DNA of 64,000 bases from Candidatus Stoquefichus sp. SB1 (lineage in GTDB: Bacteria; Bacillota_I; Bacilli_A; Erysipelotrichales; Coprobacillaceae). The stretch is from NCBI RefSeq assembly GCF_001244545.1, contig NZ_LN852695.1:589158-653157 (forward strand). The letters are read 5' to 3'. The notes under the pieces are model-generated. The model saw only the letters and a list, made by a program, of their open reading frames with translations. It was not told the DNA's origin and made no database searches. Shown in pieces: positions 33,798 through 44,499 of the stretch (positions are counted from its first letter, which is position 1; every line of letters begins with the position of its first letter). The translations under genes were made by a program, and so were the position numbers.

Positions 33798-34955
33798 TCA
33801 TATTTTGAGAATAATTTGATTTTGTAGTTTTTGTGGAATGAGTTTTTGATATGTTTTTTCAATCCATTTTTTTGTAAAACCATTTTTATAGTGATAATGT
33901 GATTTTTCAAATTCCTCAGTATATTGGTTATAAGGAATAAGTTTAAAATTCTTTAATTTACTATCGTAATAATTGATAATAGGTACATAATCAATATTTT
34001 GAATAGATATCTGGTTATCCTCTTTAACAACATCAAGTGTAACCATCATAGAAACATTATAAGCATTTTTGAATTCCTGATTGGTACGATCAACGACATG
34101 GTCAGCAGAAATAAAATTCCCTAAAGAATACATACATAATGTTTTATTATTATTGATCCATTCCATTGTTTGTGAACAATGAGGATGATTACCGATAATA
34201 ATATCTACACCTAAATCACTTATAAACTGAGAGACTTCTTTTTGTTGTTTAGAAATTTGATAAGTGAATTCAGTTCCCCAATGCATCATAGCAATCAATA
34301 CATCACAGTTTTGGCGTGTTTCTTCTATTTCTTTTTTAAGAATAGCTTTATATTCAGATGTGAATTTTCTATCACTTGGTCGATTAAATAATCCCACTTT
34401 AGATTGATTTTTTTCACTCACGATTTGATTTGTTGCATATGTATAAGAAACATAGCCGAAACGAATACCATTAATTGTTTGATATTTACCTTGTTGACGT
34501 TCTTTTTGATTATGATATGTTCCAACTGCTAAAATATTTTTTTCTTGTAAGAAATCCAAAGTATTATCAATTCCTTGATTGCCTCTATCATTCGCATGAT
34601 TATTAGCAGTTGATACAACTTCCAAACCCAATGATGCGACTTGTTCACCAATTTCACGTGATGCATTAAAAGAGTAACCAATACCTGATGTTTTTAATTC
34701 AGTTCCACCGATAGGTGTCTCTAAATTTGCAATTGATAAATCATCTTTTTGAAAAATAGGTCTAACAAGATCATAATATCCTTTATCTTGAGAATCTTTT
34801 TCAATCCAATCATAGTAAGGTTGTTCATATAATAAATCACCAACAAAAGTACAATGAACATTTTGAATTGCTGATTGTGATGTAACTGGCTCTTTTTTTG
34901 TCTGACAAGCAGTTAAAAACAAGAGAGTACATAAACATAATTTTATTTTTTTCAT
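33798..34955 (-). CDS. CapA-family metallophosphatase-like lipoprotein (copy 2)
   Basis: 385 residues from the ATG after AGGTGATACTT. Lipobox FLTACQTK, then CTFVGDLLYEQPYYDW, ANLETPIGG, STANNHANDRG, AMMHWGTEFTYQ, IIGNHPHCSQTMEW and YSLGNFISA. Same PGA_cap fold as 16588-17718, about one third identical by eye. Stands alone, divergent from GH1. Role at the cell surface is inferred. Confidence 0.87.
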   Translation of the reverse strand: MKKIKLCLCTLLFLTACQTKKEPVTSQSAIQNVHCTFVGDLLYEQPYYDWIEKDSQDKGYYDLVRPIFQKDDLSIANLETPIGGTELKTSGIGYSFNASREIGEQVASLGLEVVSTANNHANDRGNQGIDNTLDFLQEKNILAVGTYHNQKERQQGKYQTINGIRFGYVSYTYATNQIVSEKNQSKVGLFNRPSDRKFTSEYKAILKKEIEETRQNCDVLIAMMHWGTEFTYQISKQQKEVSQFISDLGVDIIIGNHPHCSQTMEWINNNKTLCMYSLGNFISADHVVDRTNQEFKNAYNVSMMVTLDVVKEDNQISIQNIDYVPIINYYDSKLKNFKLIPYNQYTEEFEKSHYHYKNGFTKKWIEKTYQKLIPQKLQNQIILKI

Positions 34956-35045
34956 AAGTATCACCTATTTCATTGTAGAATAAAGTCGAAAAGAAAACAA
35001 CATTTTTAAAATATGAAAATGACTTTCATCTTCTGAAAAATATGA

Positions 35046-36563
<1,518 letters not shown>

Positions 36564-36630
36564 TTTTCAAATTTTGTTGAATAACTATCTGTTTTGAACA
36601 AAATCAGTATAATAGAAGTGAGGTGAAAAT

Positions 36631-37053
36631 ATGATTCAAGAAGCAAAGAAAGAAGATTTAGAAGCAGTTTATTCTTTAATATGTGAGTTAGAACAAGAAA
36701 AGATAAATCCAAAACATTTTCAAGAAGTCTATAATCAAGGATTAGAGAGTCCTTATGTTGAATTTTATGTTTATTGTCATGAAGGGAAAGTGATTGGTTT
36801 TATAAGTTTGTATATTCATCAATATTTACATCATCATGGCAATACAGGAGAGATTGTTGAATTGGTTGTGACACCTGAATATCGTGGCTTAAGAGTTGGT
36901 GATCGTTTATTGTGTCATGTTGAAAAAATAGCTAAAGAAAAAGGGTTAGTTGAGCTGGAACTTTCAACATCAACGTACAGAAAAAAAGCCCATCGCTTCT
37001 ATGAAGCACATGGGTATTTGAAAAATCATTACAACTATACAAAAAATATTTAA
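36631..37053 (+). CDS. GNAT family N-acetyltransferase
   Basis: 140 residues. The acetyl-CoA loop ELVVTPEYRGLRVGDRLLCHVEKIAKEKG and the ending STSTYRKKAHRFYEAHGY are classic GNAT motifs A and B. Substrate unknown. Good GAGGTG ribosome site; its end overlaps the convergent YdcF-like gene by 4 nt. Confidence 0.88.
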   Translation: MIQEAKKEDLEAVYSLICELEQEKINPKHFQEVYNQGLESPYVEFYVYCHEGKVIGFISLYIHQYLHHHGNTGEIVELVVTPEYRGLRVGDRLLCHVEKIAKEKGLVELELSTSTYRKKAHRFYEAHGYLKNHYNYTKNI

Positions 37054-37709
37054 AAGGCAACATCATTCGTATCGTCTCCATTTCCATTGACTGGAAATGC
37101 ATCACCAAGATATGTAGGTTCGGGTTTAAAAATACATGTTAGAAAATCTTTGCAACGTGCAGCGACTTCGCGTACATCACGCATAGCCTGTCCTGAGTAA
37201 TCACGTGGGTTAGAAGATACTCCCACTGCTTCAATACCCAATTGATTGGCTATGTATAAAGCTCTATAAAGGTGATAGTCCTGTGTGACAATAATCACCT
37301 TTTTTGCTTGAAAAATTTCTTTTGCTCGATAAAGACTTTCATATGTCGAAAAGCCAGCATGATCCATAAAGATATCATTAGAAGGAATACCTTTATCTAT
37401 TGCAAACTGTTTCATCACACCAACTTCATTATAGTCATCTTTTCCATGATCACCACTCATAATTATTTTAGGTGCTTTTTTATCCTGGTAAAGAGATATT
37501 GCCTGTTCAAGTCTATCATTTAACATAGGTGTTGGTTTGCCATTACGAATACCTGCTCCTAGTACCAAAATACAATCAGCATCCTTGATATCACTACTGA
37601 ATTGTTTTTGGGTTGAATGACACATATAAAAATTAATACCTGCAATACTTATAACTCCAATCAAGATAAGAATACCTATAATAATAAAACTTTTTTTTAT
37701 AAAATTCAT
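37050..37709 (-). CDS. YdcF/SanA-like (DUF218) membrane protein
   Basis: 219 residues. One N-terminal membrane helix (FIKKSFIIIGILILIGVISI), then the DUF218 domain outside: DCILVLGAGIRNGKPTPMLNDRL, IIMSGDHGKDDYNEVGVMK, STYESLYRAKE and IVTQDYHLYRALYIA. SanA-type proteins affect envelope permeability; the DUF218 fold resembles a nucleotide or metal-dependent enzyme. Start is the ATG 6 nt after GAGGTG. Confidence 0.88.
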   Translation of the reverse strand: MNFIKKSFIIIGILILIGVISIAGINFYMCHSTQKQFSSDIKDADCILVLGAGIRNGKPTPMLNDRLEQAISLYQDKKAPKIIMSGDHGKDDYNEVGVMKQFAIDKGIPSNDIFMDHAGFSTYESLYRAKEIFQAKKVIIVTQDYHLYRALYIANQLGIEAVGVSSNPRDYSGQAMRDVREVAARCKDFLTCIFKPEPTYLGDAFPVNGNGDDTNDVAF

Positions 37710-37766
37710 GATCATCACCTCTTTACTATCATAATATAATAATCATGTGTATATCTTAAGAATTTC

Positions 37767-38420
37767 TTAATTTGATTGTTTTAAAAAATCTATAACATTA
37801 TCTAATGAATGAAATATTTGACTTGTCATTTGAACAAATGCGGGTTCTGGATATTTCATGTCAGGAATACAAATAACAGGAATTTGAGCAGTATGTGCTG
37901 CTTCAATTCCAGCTTCACTATCTTCTAAAACAATTGCCTCTGATGGAACAATATTGATCTTTTCACAAGCTTTTAAAAAGACTTCAGGATGAGGTTTACC
38001 ATGTGTCACTTCATCACCACAAATAGAATTATCGAAATATTTATACACATCTGCCATAGTCAATAAACGTTCCATTCTATGTCTTGTACTAGATGTAGCA
38101 ACTATTGTCTTATAATCATTGTCTTTAAGATATGTTAATAATTCAACCAATCCTTGTTTTAAAGGAACACCTTCTTTTATAAAAATATCATCCATAAGCA
38201 TATGAACATCATTTAAAACCTGATCCATTGGAAAATCATTTCCATATTCATCAAACATTAATTGATAGGCAGTAGGGAGAGTCTTACCTAATAATGTTTT
38301 ATAAAAATCTTCTGACATTGAAAGACCCATCTTGGCTAATATTTTGACATAACAAACATATGTCACTCTTTCACTATCAATCATTAAACCATCCATATCA
38401 AATATTACTGCTTTTATCAT
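37767..38420 (-). CDS. HAD-superfamily phosphatase / beta-phosphoglucomutase-like
   Basis: 217 residues. Motif I AVIFDMDGLMIDSE, motif II TIVATSST, motif III GKPHPEVFLKA and motif IV VLEDSEAGIEAAHTA: subfamily IA, variant 3, with helical cap. Such enzymes act on sugar phosphates (PgmB) or as general phosphatases. Start is the ATG after GGAGGATAACAAA; upstream in-frame codons to 38465 are rejected. Divergent from prfA. Confidence 0.88.
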   Translation of the reverse strand: MIKAVIFDMDGLMIDSERVTYVCYVKILAKMGLSMSEDFYKTLLGKTLPTAYQLMFDEYGNDFPMDQVLNDVHMLMDDIFIKEGVPLKQGLVELLTYLKDNDYKTIVATSSTRHRMERLLTMADVYKYFDNSICGDEVTHGKPHPEVFLKACEKINIVPSEAIVLEDSEAGIEAAHTAQIPVICIPDMKYPEPAFVQMTSQIFHSLDNVIDFLKQSN

Positions 38421-38505
38421 TTTGTTATCCTCCATTATATAAACGTAGTATAAAAAAACAATCAATTTGTGTCAATGAAAAAACAAAGAATATATCAATA
38501 TTATT

Positions 38506-38534
38506 TTGCTTATTTTAAGAGTTTATATTATAAT
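38506..38534 (+). promoter_or_regulatory. Promoter of prfA-prmC
   Basis: TTGCTT (38506-38511), 17-bp spacer, TATAAT (38529-38534); 25 nt before the prfA start. Confidence 0.65.
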
Positions 38535-38558
38535 GGAAAAGGTTTGGAGGTTAGATAT

Positions 38559-39635
38559 ATGAATAATATGATAGAAAGATTGGAAACAATTGCAAGAAGA
38601 TATGAAGAATTAAATGAAATCTTAATGGATCCTAGCATTGCTAGTGATATTAATAAGATGACAGAAGCATCTAAAGAACAGGCAACACTTGAAACTGCTT
38701 ATCATTTATATCAAGAATATAAGAAAGTATTAAGTGGAATTGAAGAAGCAAAAGAATTATTAAAAGAAAGTGATCCAGAAATTCAGGAAATGGCGGAATT
38801 AGAGTTAAGTGAGTTAGAAGAAAAGAAACCTCAAATTGAAGAAAAACTCCATTTAGAATTGATTCCAAAGGATCCAAATGATAATAAGAATGTTATTGTG
38901 GAAGTGCGTGGTGCTGCTGGTGGTGATGAAGGAAATATTTTTGCAGGTGATTTATATAGAATGTATGTGAAATATGCTGAATCACAAGGCTGGAAAGTAG
39001 AAATTATGGAAGCTCAAGAATCAGATGCAGGGGGATATTCATTAATTTCTTTTATGGTTAAAGGTGAAGGGGCTTATTCAAGATTGAAATTTGAATCAGG
39101 TTCTCATCGTGTTCAACGTGTTCCTAAGACAGAAACACAAGGACGTATCCATACGTCTACAGCTACAGTTCTTGTTATGCCTGAAGCTGAAGAAGTTGAT
39201 TTTCATTTAGATCCTGGTGATTTAAGAATTGATACATATCGTGCATCAGGTGCAGGTGGACAGCATATTAATAAAACAGATTCTGCTGTTCGTATTACCC
39301 ATCTTCCAACAGGAACAGTGACGACTTCTCAAGATGGACGTAGCCAGCATGATAATAAAGATAAAGCGATGCGAGCAATGCGTTCAAAACTTTATGAAAT
39401 GAAACTTCGCGAACAAGAAGAAGCATTAGGAAGTGAAAGACGTAGTAAAATTGGAAGTGGTGATCGTAGTGAGAAAATTAGAACTTATAATTATCCACAA
39501 AATCGTGTCACTGATCATCGCATTGGTTTAACAATTCAGCAGTTGGATCGTATTATGGAAGGTAAGTTAGATGATATTATTGAAGCTTTGATGAATGAGG
39601 AACAAAGATTAAAGCTAGCAGGAGAAAATGATTAA
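38559..39635 (+). CDS. prfA: Peptide chain release factor 1
   Basis: Reads UAA/UAG and frees the peptide from the ribosome. 358 residues. Release motif GAGGQHINKTDSAVRITHLPTG (about residue 232) and the codon-recognition region with RVPKTETQGRIHTSTATV are intact. Start is the ATG 8 nt after TGGAGG; the frame open upstream to 38469 has no ribosome site and overlaps the promoter. Overlaps prmC by one base, as is usual since PrmC methylates the GGQ glutamine. Confidence 0.96.
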   Translation: MNNMIERLETIARRYEELNEILMDPSIASDINKMTEASKEQATLETAYHLYQEYKKVLSGIEEAKELLKESDPEIQEMAELELSELEEKKPQIEEKLHLELIPKDPNDNKNVIVEVRGAAGGDEGNIFAGDLYRMYVKYAESQGWKVEIMEAQESDAGGYSLISFMVKGEGAYSRLKFESGSHRVQRVPKTETQGRIHTSTATVLVMPEAEEVDFHLDPGDLRIDTYRASGAGGQHINKTDSAVRITHLPTGTVTTSQDGRSQHDNKDKAMRAMRSKLYEMKLREQEEALGSERRSKIGSGDRSEKIRTYNYPQNRVTDHRIGLTIQQLDRIMEGKLDDIIEALMNEEQRLKLAGEND

Positions 39636-40492
39636 TGACAATAAGAGAGTTAATTCGTCAAAGTGAAGCTATGCTAGATGAAAAAGATAAAGATTGCAAT
39701 GTAGCAAAAGTATTATTTTATCATCTTGCTAATACAGAACCTCATCAATTATATTTAATGATGGATGAGGAAGTTGATCAAGATCTTTTAAAAGAATTTC
39801 AGGCTGGTATGAAAAGATATATGGATGGAGAACCTATTCAATATGTAAAAGGGAAAGAAACATTTTTTTCCAGAGATTTTATTGTCAATGAAAATGTTTT
39901 GATTCCGCGTTATGAAACGGAAGAACTGGTAGAAAATATTTTATATAAGATAGATGATTATTTTGATGCATATGAAAAGATTGATTTATGTGATATTGGT
40001 ACTGGTTCAGGAGCAATTGCCATTTCTTTAGCTTTAGAAGAAAAGCGCTTGAATGTTGTAGCAACGGATATCAGTCATGAAGCGTTAGAAGTCGCTAAAT
40101 TAAATGCTGAAGCCTTAAATGCCAATGTCCAATTTTTTCAGGGAGATATGTTAGCACCTTTAATTGAAAGAGACATGAAGGTTGATATTTTTGTATCAAA
40201 TCCACCTTATATTCCATCACAGCAGGATATTGAAAGTGTTGTCAAAGATAATGAACCACATGTTGCTTTATTTGGTGGTCAAGATGGTTTGTATTTCTAT
40301 CGTAAGATTTTTTCTCAGGTTAAAACAATTTTAAATAAAAGAGCTTTATTAGCTTTTGAAATGGGATTTGATCAACGTGAATTGATGCAAGAAGCAGTAG
40401 AGTCTTATTTTCCAGATACTCCTTATGAAATTATCAAAGATATCAATGGAAAAGATCGCATGTTATTTATTTACTATCATTTAAAAGGATAG
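39635..40492 (+). CDS. prmC: Release factor glutamine methyltransferase
   Basis: 285 residues. N-terminal helical substrate domain, then SAM-binding DIGTGSGAIAISLA and the diagnostic SNPPYIP (about residue 188). Methylates Gln in the GGQ motif of RF1/RF2. Coupled to prfA through TAATG. Confidence 0.95.
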   Translation: MTIRELIRQSEAMLDEKDKDCNVAKVLFYHLANTEPHQLYLMMDEEVDQDLLKEFQAGMKRYMDGEPIQYVKGKETFFSRDFIVNENVLIPRYETEELVENILYKIDDYFDAYEKIDLCDIGTGSGAIAISLALEEKRLNVVATDISHEALEVAKLNAEALNANVQFFQGDMLAPLIERDMKVDIFVSNPPYIPSQQDIESVVKDNEPHVALFGGQDGLYFYRKIFSQVKTILNKRALLAFEMGFDQRELMQEAVESYFPDTPYEIIKDINGKDRMLFIYYHLKG

Positions 40493-40495
40493 ATT

Positions 40496-40993
40496 ATGAT
40501 TTTAGAAACAGAAAGATTATATTTAAGACAATTACAACTTGATGATGCAAAACGAATGAGTGAATATCGTAATAAACCTGAAGTTGCTCAATATCAATCA
40601 TGGGAAACATATTCACCAGATGATGCTTTAAGACGAATTGGACAATGTTTATTAATTAAATCATTGAATCAGCCTAAAACTGATTATCATATAGCTATTG
40701 TTCATAAAGCTGATGATTTATTGATTGGCGATTTATTTGTAGAGGTTTTAAATGCGAAAGTTTTTGTTTTAGGATATACTTTAGATAGTCTTTATTGGTC
40801 AAAAGGATATGCTAGTGAAATAGTAGAAGCATTTTGTCATTATATGAAAGAAGAATTTCATTTTAAAAAAGTGATTTGTTATGTTTATTATGATAATGTT
40901 CGTTCTAAAAAGTTACTTAGAAAACTTCATTTTGTAAAATTTGATGAATCATATTATTATAATGATGAAGGATATGTTAAAAAACTAAGGTGA
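40496..40993 (+). CDS. GNAT acetyltransferase, RimJ/RimL type
   Basis: 165 residues. ETERLYLRQLQLDDAKRMSEYRNKPEVAQYQSW at the N-terminus and GYTLDSLYWSKGYASEIVEAFCHYMKEEF plus VRSKKLLRKLHFVKF mark the RimJ/RimL-like GNAT group. Acetylates protein N-termini or small molecules. Three nt after prmC, so part of its operon. Confidence 0.88.
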   Translation: MILETERLYLRQLQLDDAKRMSEYRNKPEVAQYQSWETYSPDDALRRIGQCLLIKSLNQPKTDYHIAIVHKADDLLIGDLFVEVLNAKVFVLGYTLDSLYWSKGYASEIVEAFCHYMKEEFHFKKVICYVYYDNVRSKKLLRKLHFVKFDESYYYNDEGYVKKLR

Positions 40994-41015
40994 TTTCATG
41001 TGAAATCATCTTTTT
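40990..41015 (+). terminator. Terminator of the prfA operon
   Basis: GGTGATTTCA-TG-TGAAATCATC followed by six T. Confidence 0.85.
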
Positions 41016-41070
41016 TCATATCTTTTTCACAAATTTATATTATAATGAGAAATGAAATGAGGTGTGAGAC

Positions 41071-41739
41071 ATGAGAGTTTTATTGGTAGAGGACGAAAAG
41101 TTAATTCGTGTCTTTATTGTTGAATATTTTAATAAACAAAATGCTGAAGTTGTTGAGGCAAGTGATGGGTATGAAGCACTTTCTTTGTTAGATGATGCTT
41201 TTGATATTGTTTTGCTTGATATTATGATGCCAGGTATTGATGGGTATGAAGTTTGTAAATTGATTAGACAAAAAAGTGATGTACCTATTTTATTTATTAG
41301 TGCTTTAAGTGAAGATGATAATAAATTAAAAGGCTATGCTTTAGGAGCAGATGATTTTATATCAAAACCTTTTACACCTTCTTTATTATATGCTAAATGT
41401 AATGCTTTACTTAAACGGGTTAAGAAAGAGAATAATGCAATAGATGAAGGGATTATTCATATAGATGAAGATACGCATGAGGTGTTTATTAATCAAGAAA
41501 GTGTTCAATTATCTCATAAAGAATATACCATGCTTATTTATTTTATTAAAAATAAAAGAAAAATATTATCAAGAGATCAATTGTTAGATCATATTTGGGG
41601 TTATGATTATTATGGTGATCAGCGAATTGTGGATACATATGTGAAGAAACTCAGAAAGAAAATATTAGATGCTGCTCCTTATATTCAAACAGTTGTTAAA
41701 ATTGGATATATGTTTGATCCTAAGGAGAGTAAGTCATGA
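41071..41739 (+). CDS. OmpR-family response regulator
   Basis: 222 residues. Receiver domain with phospho-acceptor Asp in LLDIMMPGIDGYEV (about residue 50), Lys in FISKPF, then the winged-helix output domain (LSHKEYTMLIYFIKNKRKILSRDQLLDHIWGYDYYGDQRIVDTYVKKLRKKI). Stop TGA overlaps the kinase start (ATGA), so they form a coupled two-component system. Targets unknown. Confidence 0.94.
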   Translation: MRVLLVEDEKLIRVFIVEYFNKQNAEVVEASDGYEALSLLDDAFDIVLLDIMMPGIDGYEVCKLIRQKSDVPILFISALSEDDNKLKGYALGADDFISKPFTPSLLYAKCNALLKRVKKENNAIDEGIIHIDEDTHEVFINQESVQLSHKEYTMLIYFIKNKRKILSRDQLLDHIWGYDYYGDQRIVDTYVKKLRKKILDAAPYIQTVVKIGYMFDPKESKS

Positions 41740-43679
41740 AAAAACTGAATTTCAGTTTAATTTTAAAAATAACAGGTGTTGTTTTTATTGCATTTGCTAT
41801 TGTGTTAGGAAATGAAATCCGTTTAGGGATAGATCGATATATTAAAAATACATTGGATACTGATGCTGAAGCAACAATTCGAAATCTTGATAAGTTTTCT
41901 AAATCCTATGTTGAATCAGCAGCTGTCAATAGTGTTGACTTTCAATCATCTAAGTTTCAGCGTATATACCGCAGAGCATTATCAGGTGACTCAACAAAGG
42001 TCAAATGTTTAGTAGATAAGCAAGGAAAAATATTAGATATTTCTCGTGATGGTGCGAATCGTCCAACAATTTGTCTAATTATATCTGGTTATCAAGGGAC
42101 ACAAAGTTGGCCAGCCTATTTTAATTTGCAGTCAATGGATGAAACAAGTTTGAATATTTTGGAAAGTGAGCTAAAGGATCATCAAAATGAACAAAATAAT
42201 GTGGAATTGAAAGGTGTTGTTTCTAAAAAGAGTGATACAGATAATGAATATATTCAAGTGGATATAAAATCATTTGTTTTAAATGGTAAAGAAATTTATT
42301 CTGGTAAAGTCAAAGGAAAAGTTGAAGATATTTCTGGGTATGTGAGTTCATATATTAATAAAAATATTGAAATTGTTTTTTCTACATCTGTGAATGAAAC
42401 ATTAAAATCTTCATCAATTACAATTACAGCAACAGATTCATCTCAAATTCAAACACAAACATTGGTATTAGATTATCAAAATGCTATGGATGGTTTAGAA
42501 CAAGAGATTGCGAATCGTTTTCAAAAATTTAAGTCATCTGGAAAACCAATCACTTCTAGTAATTATGCAAATGCTATGCTTTTAAATCCTTATGAATATA
42601 ATGGAAGATATTATTCAACTGTTATGATTCGTTTGGAAGACTGGAGTTTAATTGGGGATAATGAAATAAGTATTGATTATAATGATGAAGAATCATTGAA
42701 TATGGTAACTGCTGGTTATCTCTTTGTCACACAAGAGTATGAAGATTTATCAATGAAAACACTAAAACAATTTATGTATGATAATTCATCAACCTATTTT
42801 TTAGCGTTTATATTGATTATTTTGATATGTTTGTCAATTGCTTATATGATTGTTAAACCGATTCGACGCATTGAAACAACTGCAAAGCATATTGCACATA
42901 AAGAATTTGATTATCCAATTGATATGACACGGCATGATGAATTAGGCGATTTGGCAAGAAGTATTGATCAGATGAGTAAAGAACTTGAAAAAACAATCAA
43001 TAGTTTACATCAGGAAATTGAACGGGTCCAGAAACTTGAAGAAGTTCGAAAAGAATTTGTTTCTAATTTTACACATGAAATTAAAACCCCACTTGGTATC
43101 ATTAATGGATTTAGTGAACTGGTAGAATTAGAACAAGATGAAAAGAAACGAAATGAATACATTGGAATTATTCAAAATGAAACAAAACGTATTAATGAAT
43201 TGGTTCTTGCAATGTTAGATTTATCAAAATTAGAATCACAAAATATTGCTTTAGATTTTGAAGAAATTGATTTATTAGATATTGTAGATGAATCATTAGA
43301 TTCAATGATGCACTTATTTGAAAAGAAATCTATTCATGTTCATACATCATTAGATTCTTCAGTTATTACAGCTGATCGTTTTAAAATGGAAATGGTTGTT
43401 TATAATTTTATAAGTAATGCATTAAGATATACTGAACCTGGTCAAAATGTATATATTCATTTAGATGAGCATTGTTTTGAAGTAGAAAATGATGGAGATC
43501 CAATTCCAAATGAAGATATGGAAAAGATTTGGTTAACATTCCATAAGGTTGATAAAGCTAGAAATGCTGAAGGAACAGGATTAGGACTAGCCATTTGTAA
43601 AGCTATTTTAGATTTACATCACTTTGAATATGGTGTCAAAAATACTGAAAAAGGAGTTCTCTTTTACTTTAAGTACTAA
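41736..43679 (+). CDS. Sensor histidine kinase
   Basis: 647 residues. Membrane helix near the N-terminus (ILKITGVVFIAFAIVLG), a large extracellular domain of ~320 residues with no family I recognise, second helix (FLAFILIILICLSIAYMIV), HAMP (KPIRRIETTAKHIAHKEFD), HisKA with FVSNFTHEIKTPLGIINGF (His about residue 447) and HATPase with NFISNALRYT and GTGLGLAICKAI. Signal unknown. Terminator overlaps its 3' end. Confidence 0.94.
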   Translation: MKKLNFSLILKITGVVFIAFAIVLGNEIRLGIDRYIKNTLDTDAEATIRNLDKFSKSYVESAAVNSVDFQSSKFQRIYRRALSGDSTKVKCLVDKQGKILDISRDGANRPTICLIISGYQGTQSWPAYFNLQSMDETSLNILESELKDHQNEQNNVELKGVVSKKSDTDNEYIQVDIKSFVLNGKEIYSGKVKGKVEDISGYVSSYINKNIEIVFSTSVNETLKSSSITITATDSSQIQTQTLVLDYQNAMDGLEQEIANRFQKFKSSGKPITSSNYANAMLLNPYEYNGRYYSTVMIRLEDWSLIGDNEISIDYNDEESLNMVTAGYLFVTQEYEDLSMKTLKQFMYDNSSTYFLAFILIILICLSIAYMIVKPIRRIETTAKHIAHKEFDYPIDMTRHDELGDLARSIDQMSKELEKTINSLHQEIERVQKLEEVRKEFVSNFTHEIKTPLGIINGFSELVELEQDEKKRNEYIGIIQNETKRINELVLAMLDLSKLESQNIALDFEEIDLLDIVDESLDSMMHLFEKKSIHVHTSLDSSVITADRFKMEMVVYNFISNALRYTEPGQNVYIHLDEHCFEVENDGDPIPNEDMEKIWLTFHKVDKARNAEGTGLGLAICKAILDLHHFEYGVKNTEKGVLFYFKY

Positions 43680-43696
43680 GGGGTAACTCCTTTTTT
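43648..43696 (+). terminator. Terminator overlapping the kinase 3' end
   Basis: AAAAAGGAGTT (43648-43658) pairs with AACTCCTTTTT (43685-43695). The left arm lies in the coding sequence. Confidence 0.75.
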
Positions 43697-43762
43697 CCAT
43701 ATTTTACCAGTAGAACTTTTGGCTTTGATTTGAGAAAATGAAAGTTTGAAAGGAGGTAAATA

Positions 43763-44359
43763 ATGGGAAAAACATATGGATATATTAGAGTATCATCTAA
43801 AGATCAAAATATTGCAAGACAGTTAGCTGCTTTAGAACAGTTCCATTTAAAAAAACGTTGTATCTTTGTAGATAAAATGTCTGGTAAAGATTTTAATCGT
43901 CCAAGTTATTTACGATTAATGAAAAAAATTAGAGAGGGAGATTTAATTATTATTAAATCGATTGATCGTTTGGGAAGAAATTATGATGAAATTATAGAGC
44001 AATGGCGCTATATTACAAAAGAAAGGAAAGCAGATATAAGGGTTTTAGATATGCCATTATTAGATACGACATTATCAAAAGATATCTTAGGAACTTTTAT
44101 TGCTGACTTGGTATTGCAGGTTTTAAGTTTTTGTGCTCATGAGGAACGCAGCAATATTAAACAAAGACAAAAAGAGGGAATTGCAGCGGCTCGAAAAAGA
44201 GGTGTTCAATTTGGACGAAGACCCATTGTTTTACCAGATGAGTTTTCAAACATTGTTCAAGCTTTTGAAAGTAAACAAATAAGTGAAGAAGAAGCAATTC
44301 ATCAATTATGTATGAGTCGTACAAGTTTTTATAAATATAAAAAAGCGTTTCATCAGTAA
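43763..44359 (+). CDS. Serine recombinase (resolvase/invertase family)
   Basis: 198 residues. Resolvase N-terminal domain: YGYIRVSSKDQNIARQL with the catalytic Ser, VDKMSGKDFNRPSYLRLM, GDLIIIKSIDRLGRNYDEI, and EERSNIKQRQKEGIAAARKRG, followed by a short helix-turn-helix (SEEEAIHQLCMSRTSFYKYKK). Complete small recombinase. No transposon, res site array or invertible segment with clear inverted repeats was seen around it, so it may be a resident orphan. AGGAGGT ribosome site; own terminator. Confidence 0.92.
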   Translation: MGKTYGYIRVSSKDQNIARQLAALEQFHLKKRCIFVDKMSGKDFNRPSYLRLMKKIREGDLIIIKSIDRLGRNYDEIIEQWRYITKERKADIRVLDMPLLDTTLSKDILGTFIADLVLQVLSFCAHEERSNIKQRQKEGIAAARKRGVQFGRRPIVLPDEFSNIVQAFESKQISEEEAIHQLCMSRTSFYKYKKAFHQ

Positions 44360-44368
44360 AAACCAGTG

Positions 44369-44403
44369 AAAAGGGGAGTTCTGATTTTGGATTCTCCTTT
44401 TTA
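44369..44403 (+). terminator. Terminator of the recombinase gene
   Basis: AAAAGGGGA (44369-44377) pairs with TCTCCTTTT (44393-44401), followed by T-rich sequence. Confidence 0.75.
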
Positions 44404-44446
44404 TATATGTTAAATCATTATTCTTTTTTGATATGGTCTTTCTAAT

Positions 44447-44479
44447 ATGACAAATAATTTAAAAAGAAGAGATTATAAT
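44447..44479 (+). promoter_or_regulatory. Possible spoIIE promoter with 21-bp spacer
   Basis: ATGACA (44447-44452) and TATAAT (44474-44479) are 21 bp apart, longer than the normal 17. Spo0A-activated promoters such as spoIIG and spoIIE of Bacillus subtilis are known for such long spacers. No exact 0A box (TGTCGAA) was seen, so this is tentative. Confidence 0.45.
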
Positions 44480-44499
44480 GGCTTGTGTGAGGTGAGAGT